DNA of 64,000 nucleotides from Amycolatopsis nivea (GTDB lineage Bacteria > Actinomycetota > Actinomycetes > Mycobacteriales > Pseudonocardiaceae). Position 1 is the stretch's first letter, and every line of letters begins with the position of its first letter. Below the pieces are notes generated by a model. The model worked only from the letters and a program-made list of their open reading frames with translations. It did not search any database and was not told the origin of the DNA. A program made the translations under genes and the position numbers. Positions 34,423-44,358 of the stretch are shown in pieces. The stretch lies in contig NZ_SDLT01000004.1 of NCBI RefSeq assembly GCF_004522235.1, forward strand, positions 62,001 to 126,000. The letters are read 5' to 3'.

Positions 34423-35553
34423 TCAGGAAAGAGCGGACACGGCTTCGCGCACGGTGGTGACCACGCGCTCGACTTCGCTGTCGGTGAGTTCCGCGTGCAT
34501 CGGGATCGCCAGCTGGCGGCGGAAAGCGTCGGCGGAGACGGGCAGCGGCTGCTGCTCGCCGTACACCGGCTGCAGGTGGGAGGCGTAGGTGCCGAAGTTG
34601 CACTGCACGCCCTGTTCGCGGATCCGCAGGGCCAGCGCGTCGCGGCTGATCTCCGGGGCCACCGTCATCAGGTAGGCCTGCCACGGGTGTTCGCGGTCGG
34701 GAGCCTCGACCGGCACGGTCAGCGCGTCGACGTCCTCGAACGCCTCGTGGTAGCGCTTGGCCACCGAACGGCGGGCGGCGAGCAGGTCGGGCAGCCGGTC
34801 GAGCTGGACGCCCATGATCGCGGCCTGGATGTCCGACAGCCGGAAGTTCCAGCCCAGCTCGTGGAAGGACGGGATCGGCAGCGTGTCCGAGCCTTCGCGG
34901 CTGATCGCGGGCTCGATGCCGTAGGTGTGGATCTTGCGCGCGTGCGCGATCAGGTCCTCGCGGTCCGAGACCAGCGCGCCGCCCTCGCCCGCGGTGATGC
35001 CCTTGCGGCCGTGGAAGGAGAACGCGGCGAGGTCGGCGAGGCTGCCGGCCGGGCGGTTGCGGTAGGTCGCGCCCGCGGAGCAGGCGGCGTCCTCGAACAG
35101 CCACAGGCCGTGCTTGTCGGCGATGGCGCGGTACTCGTCGAAGTCGCCGGGCTGGCCCGCGACGTCGACGGCGAGGATGCCGACCGTGCGCGGCGTGATG
35201 AGCGCTTCGATCGCGGCCGGGTCGGCGCTGAAGATGTCCGGGCGGATGTCGGCGAAGACCGGCTTCGCGCCGGCCTGCAGCACGGCGTGGCCGGTCGCCG
35301 GGAAGGTGTAGTCGCCGACGATCACCTCGTCGCCGGGCTGGACGCCGAGCACCTTCAGGCCCAGGAACAGGGCGGAGCCGCAGTTGCTGGTGGTCAGAGC
35401 GTGCGCGGTGCCGGTCAGCTGCGCGAACCGCTCCTCGAAGCGACGGCACGCCGGGCCCGCGCCGGCCAGCCAGCCGGAACGGAACACTTCGGCGACGGCT
35501 GCGAGCTCTTCGTCGCCGACGGTCGGCTTCCCGAGCAGGACGGGTTCGCCCAC
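34423..35553 (-). CDS. Second DegT/DnrJ-type sugar aminotransferase
   Basis: The 376-residue PLP enzyme has TTSNCGSALFLGLKVL, VGDYTFPATGHAVLQAG, WLFEDAACSAGATYRN and the PLP Lys in SFHGRKGITAGEGGALV (Lys184), then NFRLSDIQAAIMG. GTG at 35553 is preferred over ATG at 35571 because AGGAGATCTACA lies before it. It is the first gene of the group with the epimerase, GT4 and hexapeptide transferase, the set expected to make and use an N-acylated amino sugar. It is divergent from the AfsR-like regulator gene. Confidence 0.87.
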   Translation of the reverse strand: MGEPVLLGKPTVGDEELAAVAEVFRSGWLAGAGPACRRFEERFAQLTGTAHALTTSNCGSALFLGLKVLGVQPGDEVIVGDYTFPATGHAVLQAGAKPVFADIRPDIFSADPAAIEALITPRTVGILAVDVAGQPGDFDEYRAIADKHGLWLFEDAACSAGATYRNRPAGSLADLAAFSFHGRKGITAGEGGALVSDREDLIAHARKIHTYGIEPAISREGSDTLPIPSFHELGWNFRLSDIQAAIMGVQLDRLPDLLAARRSVAKRYHEAFEDVDALTVPVEAPDREHPWQAYLMTVAPEISRDALALRIREQGVQCNFGTYASHLQPVYGEQQPLPVSADAFRRQLAIPMHAELTDSEVERVVTTVREAVSALS

Positions 35554-35685
35554 TGTAGATCTCCTGTGCATCGGGGTGTCCCGCATTGCGCGGGGTCGCG
35601 CCAAAGTGTATAGAAGTCGCGTTTGCCTCCTGTTTCGGGGACAGAACCCACGGGTAAGCACCCGTTCCGGGCATAGGCTCACGGG

Positions 35686-38600
35686 ATGCGGATCGGGGTG
35701 CTGGGGGCCGTCGTCGCTTGGGACGGCGCGGGCGGGACGGTCGCCGTGGGCGGCCCGCGAGGCCGGGCGCTGCTCGCGTTGCTCGCGGCGGACGCCGGGC
35801 GGTTCGTGTCCGCCGAGCGGCTCATCGACGGGCTCTACGGCGAGGAACCGCCGGACGGCGCGGCCAACGCGCTCCAATCGCAGGTTTCGCGGCTGCGCGG
35901 CGCGCTGAAACTGCCGATCGAACTCACCTCGGCGGGGTACTGCCTCCGGATCGAACCGGACGAAGTGGACGCGCACCGGTTCGAGCGGCTGGCCGGCGAG
36001 GGCCGTCGCGAACTGGCCGAGGGCGACCCGACGCGGGCCAGCGACCTGCTCGGCGAGGCGCTCGCGCTGTGGCGCGGACCGGCGTTCGCCGACGTCCCCG
36101 CCGCGGAGGTCCAGGCCACCCGGCTAACTGAACTGCGCGCCGAGGCGGCTGCCGACCGGGTCGACGCGGAGATCTCGCTCGGCCGCGCCGCCGACGTCCT
36201 CGACGAACTGCGCACCGCCATCGCCGAGAACCCGCTGCGCGAGCGGTCGCGGGCTCAGCTGGTGCGGGCACTGCACGCCGCCGGACGGACCGCCGAAGCA
36301 CTGGCTGCGTTCGAGGACGCCCGTCGCACGCTCGCCGACGAACTGGGCGCGGACCCTGGTCCAGACCTCACCGAGGCGCACCTGGCGGCCTTGCGCGGCG
36401 AGTCGGCGAACGCCGCGACGCCGTTGCCCGCGCAGCTCACCAGCTTCGTCGGCCGGGACGGCGAACTGCGGCAGGTCGCCGATCTCCTGCGCCAGGCCCG
36501 GCTCGTCACGCTGCTCGGTCCCGGCGGGACCGGGAAGACCCGGCTGGCCGTCGAAGCCGCGGCGGACGCGGGACCGTGCGTCTTCGTGGAACTGGCCCCG
36601 CACGTCGCCGACGACGTTCCGCAAGCCGTCCTCACCGCGCTCGGCCTGCGCGAGGGCGCCCGCGGTCGCCAGGACCCGGTCGACCGCCTCGTCTCGGCCT
36701 TGCGCGACCAGGCGACGTTGCTGGTGCTGGACAACTGCGAACACGTCATCGCCGCGGCCGCGAGGTTGGTCGCGCAGCTGCTGCCCGCGTGCCCCGGGCT
36801 GCGGGTGCTGGCGACGAGCCGGGAACCGCTCGGGATCACCGGCGAACAGCTCGCCCCGATCCCCCGCCTCGCCGTCCCACCGCCCGACGCACCCCACGTG
36901 GAGACCTATCCCGCGGTCCGGCTGTTCCTCGACCGCGCCCGGGCGAGCGACCCCGCGTTCCGGCTGACCGACGAAACCGCGGCCGACGTCGTGCGGATCT
37001 GCACCGCGCTCGACGGCCTCCCGCTCGCGCTGGAACTGGCCGCCGCCCGCGTGCGCACGCTGCCGGTCGCCGACATCGCCGCCCGGCTCGACGACCGCTT
37101 CCAGCTGCTGGCCCGCGGCAGCCGCACCGCCGACGAACGGCACCGGTCGCTCCGGGGTGTCGTGGAATGGAGCTGGGATCTCCTCGATGACGACGAACGC
37201 CGCCTCGCCCGTCGGCTGACCGTTTTCACCGGCGGCGCGACGCTCGCGTACACCGAGCAGGTGTGCGACGTCCCCGTCGACCTGCTCCCCGAACTCGCCG
37301 ACAAGTCGCTCGTCGAACCGTCGAGCGGGCGCTACCGGATGCTGGAGACGATCCGCGCCTTCTGCGCGGAAAAGCTCGACGCCGCAGGCGAGACCGAACG
37401 CTTCCGGCACGCCCACGCGCAGGTTTTCCTGCGGCTCGTCGAGGAAGCCGACCCGAAGCTGCGTACCGCGGACCAGCTGGACCGGCTGCGGAAAATCGAC
37501 GCTGAGTACGACAACATCGTGGCCGCGCTCCGGTGGTCGGCCGCGGCAGATCCGTCGACCGCGTTGCGGATCGCCGCCGCGCTGTCGATGTATTGGTGGC
37601 TGCGCGGACGACGTTACGAAGGCGCGGCGCTGTCGATGGAAATCGTGCGCCACTGCCAAGCGGAGCCGCCGGAAGGACACCGCGAGCAATTCCTCATGTG
37701 CCTGCTGACCGCGATGGCCGGCGCCCCGGAAGCCGCCGAGACGGCGAACTATCGGTCCTATGTGGAGCGGTACTTAGCAGAAAGCTCCTGGACCCCGGAG
37801 CATCCGATGATGCTCATGCTGTCCGGCGTCGTGCTCGGGCCGCCCGACGACGAGGACGCGCGGCTCCGGCTGTCCGGGCTCGAAAAGCATCCCGACCCGT
37901 GGCTCACCGCGCTCGTGCCGATGGGCGACGGTCTGCGCGCGATGCTCGCCGGGGAACTCGACGAAGCCGAACGCGGTCTGCGAGAAGGCGAAGCGTGCTA
38001 CCGGGCGCTCGGCGAACGCTGGGGGCTGTCGATGGCGCTCGACCACCTGTCGCAACTGCTGGTTTTGCGCGGCCGCCACGAGGAAGCGCTCGCCGCGATG
38101 ACCGAGTCCCTGTCGCTCATGCAGACGCTCGGCGCGACCGACGACTACGCGGACCTGCTGTGCCGTCGCGGCGACAGCCGAGCGTTGCGCGGCGACCTCG
38201 CCGGCGCGAAGGCCGACTACGAGCGAACCGTCGAACTCGCTCATCGCACCGGAATGCCCGAGACGCGAGGCAGCGGTCACGTCGGCCTGTCCGGCATCGC
38301 CCGCCGCTCCGGAGATCTGGCCGCTGCGCGGGCGCTGGCCGAGCAGGCGCTCGCCGAATGCGCGGCGGACTCGTTCTCGGCCGCCATCGTGCGGGCGGCC
38401 GCGTCGATCGCGCTCGGCTGGATCGACGTGGCCGAGCACCGCCCGGAGGATGCCCGCCGACGGATGCAGCTCGGCGTCGAAACCGCGCACCGCTGGCATG
38501 ACCACGGGTCATTGGCCACCGCGTTCGAGGGCGTCGCCGGGGTCTTCGCCGAGGAGGGCCGGTTCGCCGACGCCGCCGCTTTGCTCGGCGCGGCGGCCGC

Positions 38601-38763
38601 GGTGCGCGGGGCCGCCGTGCCCGGCCAGCACGATGTCGCGCAGGTCACCGCGGCCGCGGAGAAGGCGCTCGGACCGGATGGGTTCACCGCCGCGTACACC
38701 GCCGGTAAGCAGCTAGAACCGCATCAACGCCTCGCGTTGGCCGGATTGTCCCCGGTTCAGTGA
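35686..38763 (+). CDS. AfsR/SARP-type regulator with NB-ARC and TPR domains
   Basis: The 1025-residue protein has an OmpR-like winged helix (about 15-85), a bacterial transcriptional activator domain (about 95-240), an NB-ARC ATPase (P-loop GPGGTGKT near 277-285; LVLDNCEHV near 345) and a C-terminal TPR-like region. This is the layout of the AfsR/SARP group, which activates secondary metabolism or surface genes after ATP- and ligand-dependent assembly. It lies divergent to the amino-sugar operon with 132 nt between, so it may control it, though no direct repeats of a SARP box are obvious there. Confidence 0.9.
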   Translation: MRIGVLGAVVAWDGAGGTVAVGGPRGRALLALLAADAGRFVSAERLIDGLYGEEPPDGAANALQSQVSRLRGALKLPIELTSAGYCLRIEPDEVDAHRFERLAGEGRRELAEGDPTRASDLLGEALALWRGPAFADVPAAEVQATRLTELRAEAAADRVDAEISLGRAADVLDELRTAIAENPLRERSRAQLVRALHAAGRTAEALAAFEDARRTLADELGADPGPDLTEAHLAALRGESANAATPLPAQLTSFVGRDGELRQVADLLRQARLVTLLGPGGTGKTRLAVEAAADAGPCVFVELAPHVADDVPQAVLTALGLREGARGRQDPVDRLVSALRDQATLLVLDNCEHVIAAAARLVAQLLPACPGLRVLATSREPLGITGEQLAPIPRLAVPPPDAPHVETYPAVRLFLDRARASDPAFRLTDETAADVVRICTALDGLPLALELAAARVRTLPVADIAARLDDRFQLLARGSRTADERHRSLRGVVEWSWDLLDDDERRLARRLTVFTGGATLAYTEQVCDVPVDLLPELADKSLVEPSSGRYRMLETIRAFCAEKLDAAGETERFRHAHAQVFLRLVEEADPKLRTADQLDRLRKIDAEYDNIVAALRWSAAADPSTALRIAAALSMYWWLRGRRYEGAALSMEIVRHCQAEPPEGHREQFLMCLLTAMAGAPEAAETANYRSYVERYLAESSWTPEHPMMLMLSGVVLGPPDDEDARLRLSGLEKHPDPWLTALVPMGDGLRAMLAGELDEAERGLREGEACYRALGERWGLSMALDHLSQLLVLRGRHEEALAAMTESLSLMQTLGATDDYADLLCRRGDSRALRGDLAGAKADYERTVELAHRTGMPETRGSGHVGLSGIARRSGDLAAARALAEQALAECAADSFSAAIVRAAASIALGWIDVAEHRPEDARRRMQLGVETAHRWHDHGSLATAFEGVAGVFAEEGRFADAAALLGAAAAVRGAAVPGQHDVAQVTAAAEKALGPDGFTAAYTAGKQLEPHQRLALAGLSPVQ

Positions 38764-38824
38764 ACGGGTACCACGCCGTCGGGGGGTACGCAGCGCCGCA
38801 CCGGAGCGCGTAGCCTTCCCTGCC

Positions 38825-40009
38825 GTGCGGAACGTAGTTGTGATCGGTGGGGGAATCGTCGGGCTGTCGGTCGCGTGGGAGCTGTCCCAGCGCGGCCAGG
38901 ACGTGACGGTGCTCGAAAAGGAAGCTCGCTGGGCGGCGCACCAGACCGGGCACAACTCCAACGTCGTGCACGCCGGGCTCTATTACAAGCCCGGTTCGTT
39001 CAAGGCGCGGATGTCGGTCGGCGGCAACCGGTCCATTGTGGATTTCGCCAGGCAGTACGGGGTGCCGGTGCAGGTGTGCGGCAAGCTCGTCGTGGCGACC
39101 CGCGAGGAGGAGATCCCCGCGCTGGACACGCTCGCCGAACGGGCCGAGGCCAACGGCGTGCCCGCCAAGCGGATCACGCCCGCGGAGGCCCGCGAGTACG
39201 AGCCGGAGGTGTCCTGCGTCGCCGCGCTGCGCGTCGAGTCGACCGGCATCATCGACTTCCCCGCGGTGTGCGCGGCGCTCGTGCGGCTGCTCGACGAGGC
39301 GGACGCGGACCTGCGGCTGAACACCCCCGCGCTGGGCATCCGCCCGGCTCGCGGCGGCGGGGTCGAGGTGGCCACCGGCTCCGAGGTGCTGCACGCCGAC
39401 GCGCTGGTCAACTGCGCCGGTCTGCACGCGGACCGCGTCGCCGAGATGGCCGGCATCACGCCGAGCGCGCGCATCGTGCCGTTCCGCGGCGAGTACTACG
39501 AACTGAAGCCGGAGCGCCGCCACCTCGTGCGCGGCCTGATCTACCCGGTGCCGGACCCGACGCTGCCGTTCCTCGGCGTGCACCTGACCCGCATGCTGGA
39601 CGGCAGCGTCCACGCGGGCCCGAACGCCGTGCTCGCGCTGCGCCGCGAGGGCTACCGCTGGGCGGACGTGTCGGTGAAGGATCTCGCCGACGTCGCCCGC
39701 TTCCCCGGCGCCTGGAAGCTCGCCCGCAAGTACGCGTACCCGACCGGCCTCGAAGAGGTGCTGCGGTCGTTCTCGAAGAAGCGCTTCGCCGCCAGCCTCG
39801 CGCAGCTCGTGCCCGCGGTGACCGAGGACGACATCGTCCGCCACGGTTCCGGCGTCCGGGCACAGGCGCTGCGCCCGGACGGTTCGCTGGTGGACGACTT
39901 CCTCATCGAGTCCACAAAGGACCAGGTGCACGTGCTCAACGCGCCGAGCCCGGCGGCGACGAGCGCGCTGGAGATCGCCAAGTACATCGCCGACCGGGTG
40001 ACCGACTGA
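38825..40009 (+). CDS. lhgO: L-2-hydroxyglutarate oxidase
   Basis: This FAD enzyme oxidises L-2-hydroxyglutarate to 2-oxoglutarate at the membrane. The 394-residue protein has VVVIGGGIVGLSVAWEL at the start, EKEARWAAHQTGHNSNVVHAGLYY (the family signature around the flavin), LVNCAGLHADRVAEMAGI and FRGEYYELKPERRHLVRGLIYPVPDP. Length is standard. GTG at 38825. It ends in a hairpin shared with the convergent lipoprotein gene. Confidence 0.93.
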   Translation: MRNVVVIGGGIVGLSVAWELSQRGQDVTVLEKEARWAAHQTGHNSNVVHAGLYYKPGSFKARMSVGGNRSIVDFARQYGVPVQVCGKLVVATREEEIPALDTLAERAEANGVPAKRITPAEAREYEPEVSCVAALRVESTGIIDFPAVCAALVRLLDEADADLRLNTPALGIRPARGGGVEVATGSEVLHADALVNCAGLHADRVAEMAGITPSARIVPFRGEYYELKPERRHLVRGLIYPVPDPTLPFLGVHLTRMLDGSVHAGPNAVLALRREGYRWADVSVKDLADVARFPGAWKLARKYAYPTGLEEVLRSFSKKRFAASLAQLVPAVTEDDIVRHGSGVRAQALRPDGSLVDDFLIESTKDQVHVLNAPSPAATSALEIAKYIADRVTD

Positions 40010-40032
40010 ACCGTCCGATGTAGACGGTTCAG
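40006..40032. terminator. Hairpin overlapping both convergent stop codons
   Basis: CTGAACCGTC (40006-40015) and GACGGTTCAG (40023-40032) pair perfectly around a 7-nt loop. The stem contains the stop codons of both lhgO and the DUF3558 lipoprotein gene, so one hairpin serves both ends. Confidence 0.7.
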
Positions 40033-41030
40033 GAAGGCAGATTTCCCGACACCATCGGGATTCCGGCCTTGATCGCGTCGCACGCCTTGGTCTTGTCGGC
40101 CAGCTGCCCGCTGACGATCTGGATCGAGGCGGTGTCCGAAACCGGGAGCCCGGCCGCGCAGATCACGCCGCCGGAATCGTTGAAGTTCGGGAACAGCGAC
40201 CACTTCCGGCCGTTCACGTCGATCTGCTCGGTCGGCGCGACCTCCATGCCGGGCCAGCGTTTCAGCGGAACGTCCGGCCCGACCCAGACCTCGAACGGCT
40301 TCTGCCCGCCGTCGCCGTCGGTGTCCTTCCACAGGCAGTAGGTCACGTTCGGCGAGATGACCTTGGAGCTGTCGAGTTCGCCGTTCGGCACCATTTTCAG
40401 CTGCTGCGCCTGCTCGGGCTTCAACAGCTGGCACGGGTTGACCGACGCGAGCGGCCCGGTCGGCGCGGTGCCCTCCGGCGGCGTGCTCGGCGCGATCGAC
40501 GGCGCGGGCTGCCCGCCCGGCAGATGCGCGGCGACCTGCGGGATGACCTTCTTCGCGCGTTCGCACGCCTGCGCGTCGTCCGGATAGGACACGCTCACGA
40601 AGGCGAACGACTTCGGGCCGAGCGTCGTGTACAGGTCGCAGCTGCCGTTGATGAACCCGGCGTAGCGCGTCCACGGGAAGCCGCCGAGCTGTACCGGGTC
40701 GGCCTTTTTGAGGGCACCCTGGAGGTAGTCGTCGAGGCTCAGGTCCACCGACCAGCCGACGGACATGACCACCGTGTGGTCGGTGTCCGTCCCGGTCCAC
40801 AAGCACATCGCGGGCGCGCGCTGTTCCTTGCGCGCCTTCACCGACCGGCCCGGCGGCTTGTAGCCGAGCCCGGCGAGCTGCTTCGCGTCGAGAAGCTGGC
40901 ACGGCTCGACGACCGGCGTGACCGGCCCCTGCCCCGGCACCGGCGAAGCCACGCCGCTCACCTGCTGCGTGCACCCGGCGAGCAGCATCGCGACCGCCGC
41001 CAGGGCGACCGCCGCTTGTTTGCACCTCAT
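40029..41030 (-). CDS. Lipoprotein with two DUF3558-like domains
   Basis: The 333-residue protein has a lipoprotein signal ending LLAGC (Cys about residue 20), then two related halves: PCQLLDAKQLAGLGY with CLWTG and later CERAKK, and PCQLLKPEQAQQLKM with CLWKD and later CDAIKA. An acidic and Pro-rich linker separates them (about residues 170-195). It should face the outside of the membrane. Single DUF3558 proteins are usual (one is at 1976), so this is a tandem duplication. Function is unknown. Confidence 0.8.
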   Translation of the reverse strand: MRCKQAAVALAAVAMLLAGCTQQVSGVASPVPGQGPVTPVVEPCQLLDAKQLAGLGYKPPGRSVKARKEQRAPAMCLWTGTDTDHTVVMSVGWSVDLSLDDYLQGALKKADPVQLGGFPWTRYAGFINGSCDLYTTLGPKSFAFVSVSYPDDAQACERAKKVIPQVAAHLPGGQPAPSIAPSTPPEGTAPTGPLASVNPCQLLKPEQAQQLKMVPNGELDSSKVISPNVTYCLWKDTDGDGGQKPFEVWVGPDVPLKRWPGMEVAPTEQIDVNGRKWSLFPNFNDSGGVICAAGLPVSDTASIQIVSGQLADKTKACDAIKAGIPMVSGNLPS

Positions 41031-41067
41031 CAGCTGCCTCCTCCGCTCCGCACCCTACTGAGCAGCG

Positions 41068-41089
41068 GCGTTCCGCACCTGCGGAACGC
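41068..41089. terminator. Hairpin downstream of the 41107 gene
   Basis: GCGTTCCGCA and TGCGGAACGC form a perfect 10-bp stem with a 2-nt loop, 18 nt after the stop of the minus-strand membrane gene and before the lipoprotein start. It probably separates the two transcripts. Confidence 0.5.
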
Positions 41090-41106
41090 GAAGGAAGGAC
41101 CGGAGA

Positions 41107-41580
41107 TCACGGTTTCGGCACCGCGCGCCGCAGGACGAGCGCGGAAACCCCGGCGGCCGCCACGACCACCGCGGCGGCGGCGATCGCGATGGCCATCGTG
41201 GTTCCGTTCACCTGCGGCCGGAACGGATGCGAGTTCGGCACCAGCAGGATGACGCCGGAGCCGATCGCCGCGAGCAGCAGACCGAACAGCCAGATCCGCA
41301 GGGCGCCTTGCCGGAGCGTCGCGAGGAACTGCGCGTCCGCGGACCGGAACATCGGCCGCCGATCCCGCCCCCGGGCCAGCATGACCCCGTTGACGACGAG
41401 GCAGAACGCCGCGCCGCCGATCGCGATCAGCCCGAACCGGAACGACGCGTGCGTCCCCTTTTCCGCGGCGAAGAGCAGCCAGCCCGCGACCGCGAGCACG
41501 GCGAACGCCAGCGCATAGTCCACTGTGGCCAGCGCACCGGCCTTGCGCAGAGCGGGGATCAGGGCTCTGTCGGATTCCAT
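41107..41580 (-). CDS. Small four-helix membrane protein of unknown function
   Basis: The 157-residue protein has four predicted membrane helices (about 16-36, 49-70, 96-116 and 129-150) with short loops, some carrying Arg. No domain is recognised. It lies 26 nt after serS on the same strand, so it may be co-transcribed. It contains a one-mismatch copy of the GTCCACWGTGGAC palindrome near its start. Confidence 0.65.
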   Translation of the reverse strand: MESDRALIPALRKAGALATVDYALAFAVLAVAGWLLFAAEKGTHASFRFGLIAIGGAAFCLVVNGVMLARGRDRRPMFRSADAQFLATLRQGALRIWLFGLLLAAIGSGVILLVPNSHPFRPQVNGTTMAIAIAAAAVVVAAAGVSALVLRRAVPKP

Positions 41581-41606
41581 CTGAGGTTGTCTCGCCTTCG
41601 CGAAGT

Positions 41607-42875
41607 TCAGCGCTTGACCGGCTCCAGCACCTCAAGCCCGCCGAGGAACGGACGCAGCGCCACCGGCACCCGGACCGAACCGTCGGGCTGCTGGTGGTTC
41701 TCCACGATCGCGACGATCCAGCGCGTGGTCGCCAGCGTGCCGTTCAGGGTGGCGGCCGTCTGCGGTTTGCCGTTGTCGTCGCGGTAGCGGACGGACAGCC
41801 GGCGGGCCTGGAACGTGGTGCAGTTGGACGTCGAGGTCAGCTCGCGGTAGGTCTCCTGCGTCGGGACCCACGCCTCGCAGTCGTACTTGCGGTAGGCGGA
41901 CGTGCCGAGGTCGCCGGTCGCGGTGTCGATGACCCGGTACGGGACCTCGATCGCGGCGAGCATGTCCTCTTCCCAGCCCAGCAGCCGCTCGTGTTCGGCC
42001 TCCGCGTCCTCCGGCTTGGCGAACACGAACATCTCGACCTTGTCGAACTGGTGCACCCGGATGATGCCGCGGGTGTCCTTGCCGTACGACCCTGCCTCGC
42101 GGCGGTAGCACGACGACCAGCCCGCGTAGCGGCGCGGACCGGCGGCGAGGTCGAGGATCTCGTCCGAGTGGTAGCCCGCGAGCGGGACCTCCGACGTGCC
42201 CACGAGGTACAGGTCGTCGTCGCGCAGCCGGTACACCTCCGACGAGTGCGCGCCGAGGAAGCCGGTGCCCGCCATGATTTCCGGGCGGACCAGCGACGGC
42301 GTGATCATCGGCGTGAAGCCGTTCGCCGTCGCGCGTGCCACGGCCATGTTCAGCAGCGCGAGCTGCAGCTGAGCGCCGACGCCGGACAGGAAGTAGAACC
42401 GCGAGCCCGACACCTTCGCGCCGCGCTCCATGTCGAGCGCGCCGAGGCCTTCCATCAGGTCGAGGTGGTCGCGCGGGGCGAAGTCGAACGACGGCACCTC
42501 GCCGACGGTCTTCAGCACCGCGAAGTCGTCCTCGCCGCCGATCGGCGCGTCCGGGTGCACCAGGTTCGGCAGGATCCGGAACAGCTTGTCGAACTCCTCC
42601 GACGCCTCGTTCTGCTCGACCTCGGCGGCCTTGACCTGCGCCGACAGGTCCTTGGCGCGGGCGAGCAGGGCGGGCTTGTCCTCGGCGGAGGCCTTCGGCA
42701 CCTGCTTGGACACGGACTTCTGCTCGGCCCGCAGCTTGTCGGCGGTCGCGATCGCAGAGCGGCGGCGCTGATCGAGGTCGAGCAGCTTGTCGACCACTCC
42801 CTCGTCCTCGCCACGGGCACGCTGCGACGCGCGCACGGCTTCCGGGTCTTCGCGCAGAGTCCTGGGGTCAATCAC
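41607..42875 (-). CDS. serS: Seryl-tRNA synthetase
   Basis: This class II enzyme charges tRNA-Ser. The 422-residue protein has an N-terminal coiled-coil arm (about 30-100), the motif 2 block [20 protein letters not shown] followed by [10 protein letters not shown], and motif 3 [33 protein letters not shown] is the usual Ser-AMP pocket segment. GTG at 42875 begins [15 protein letters not shown], the normal N-terminus. No tRNA or T-box leader is seen nearby. Confidence 0.97.
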   Translation of the reverse strand: MIDPRTLREDPEAVRASQRARGEDEGVVDKLLDLDQRRRSAIATADKLRAEQKSVSKQVPKASAEDKPALLARAKDLSAQVKAAEVEQNEASEEFDKLFRILPNLVHPDAPIGGEDDFAVLKTVGEVPSFDFAPRDHLDLMEGLGALDMERGAKVSGSRFYFLSGVGAQLQLALLNMAVARATANGFTPMITPSLVRPEIMAGTGFLGAHSSEVYRLRDDDLYLVGTSEVPLAGYHSDEILDLAAGPRRYAGWSSCYRREAGSYGKDTRGIIRVHQFDKVEMFVFAKPEDAEAEHERLLGWEEDMLAAIEVPYRVIDTATGDLGTSAYRKYDCEAWVPTQETYRELTSTSNCTTFQARRLSVRYRDDNGKPQTAATLNGTLATTRWIVAIVENHQQPDGSVRVPVALRPFLGGLEVLEPVKR

Positions 42876-43027
42876 GGACAGAAGGGTAGTCGCAGGCCAG
42901 CCGTGGCTTCGACGCGGTTTCCCGTACACACTGTGCGCCGCCCCGAAGACAACCCGACAGTCTGATCGTTGTCGCCCGTTTCCCGCGCTCCCCATACTCG
43001 CTAGAACCCGGAGCGGAGGGAACTCAC

Positions 43028-44308
43028 ATGACCGACGACCTGCTCGCGCGCCACCGCGCGGTGCTCCCGTCCTGGATGTCCCTGCTGTACGACGAGCCGA
43101 TCGAAATCGTGCACGCGCAGGATCGCCGTCTGACCGATTCCACCGGCCGCACCTACCTCGACTTCTTCGCCGGCGTGCTCACCAACGCCATGGGCTACGA
43201 CGTCCCCGCGATCAGCGACGCGGTCCGCAAGCAGCTGGACACCGGCGTCCTGCACACCTCGACGCTGTACCTGATCCGCTCGCAGGTCGAACTCGCCGAA
43301 CGGATCGCGCGGCGCTCCGGCATCCCGGACGCCAAGGTGTTCTTCACCAACTCCGGCAGCGAGGCCAACGACACCGCGCTGATGCTCGCCACCCAGTACC
43401 GCCGCAGCAACCAGGTGCTGGCGATGCGGAACTCGTATCACGGCCGGTCGTTCGGCACGGTCGCGATCACCGGCAACCGCGGCTGGTCGGCGTCGTCGCT
43501 GAGCCCGATCAAGGTCAACTACGTCCACGGCGGCTACCGCTACCGCAGCCCCTTCCGCGACCTGCCCGACACCGCCTACATCGACGCCTGCGTCGCCGAC
43601 CTGGTCGAACTCCTGGAAACCGCCACCGCGGGCGACGTGGCCTGTCTGATCGCCGAGCCGATCCAGGGCGTGGGCGGCTTCAGCTCCCCGCCGGACGGCC
43701 TGTTCAAGGCGATGAAGGAAGTCCTGGACGAGCACGGCATCCTCTTCATTTCCGACGAGGTCCAGACCGGCTGGGGCCGCACCGGCGACCATTACTGGGG
43801 CATCGAGGCCCACGACGTGGTGCCGGACATGATGACCTTCGCCAAGGGGCTCGGGAACGGCCTGGCGGTGGGCGGCGTGGTCGCCCGGGGCGACGTCATG
43901 GACTGCTTCCAGGCAGAGTCGTTCTCCACTTTCGGCGGCAACCCGGTGTCCATGCAGGGCGCGCTGGCCGTCCTCGACTACATCGACGAGCACGACCTGC
44001 AAGCCAACTGCAAAGCCCGCGGCGACCAGTTGATGCGCGGCCTGCGCGCGGCGAACAGCCCCTACGTCGGCGAGGTGCGCGGCAAGGGGCTGATGATCGG
44101 CGTCGAACTGATCGAACCGGGCACCACGACGCCGAATACCGCTGCCGCCAAGCAAATGCTGGAAGAAACGAAAAAGCGCGGGCTGCTCATCGGAAAGGGC
44201 GGGCTGCACAAAAACGTCCTGCGGATCGGGCCGCCGATGACGCTGACCGAAGCCGAGGCGGCCGAAGGACTGCAGATCCTGCTCGATTCGCTGGCCGCCC
44301 TGTCCTGA
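43028..44308 (+). CDS. Class III PLP aminotransferase
   Basis: The 426-residue enzyme has [49 protein letters not shown] (Asp243) and the PLP lysine in [15 protein letters not shown] (Lys273). Its order and length match the alanine-glyoxylate/4-aminobutyrate type group. The amine donor and acceptor cannot be told apart from sequence. ATG at 43028 follows GGAGGGAACTCAC, an excellent ribosome binding site. It is divergent from serS. Confidence 0.9.
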   Translation: MTDDLLARHRAVLPSWMSLLYDEPIEIVHAQDRRLTDSTGRTYLDFFAGVLTNAMGYDVPAISDAVRKQLDTGVLHTSTLYLIRSQVELAERIARRSGIPDAKVFFTNSGSEANDTALMLATQYRRSNQVLAMRNSYHGRSFGTVAITGNRGWSASSLSPIKVNYVHGGYRYRSPFRDLPDTAYIDACVADLVELLETATAGDVACLIAEPIQGVGGFSSPPDGLFKAMKEVLDEHGILFISDEVQTGWGRTGDHYWGIEAHDVVPDMMTFAKGLGNGLAVGGVVARGDVMDCFQAESFSTFGGNPVSMQGALAVLDYIDEHDLQANCKARGDQLMRGLRAANSPYVGEVRGKGLMIGVELIEPGTTTPNTAAAKQMLEETKKRGLLIGKGGLHKNVLRIGPPMTLTEAEAAEGLQILLDSLAALS

Positions 44309-44358
44309 CCGCTCGCTCCGCCCGGTTTTGTCGTACCCCGGTGCGAAGATCCGTGCTC

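Noticed and set aside
41607..42875. tRNA-Ser or T-box near serS
   Set aside because: No cloverleaf or T-box sequence could be seen on either strand in the flanks.
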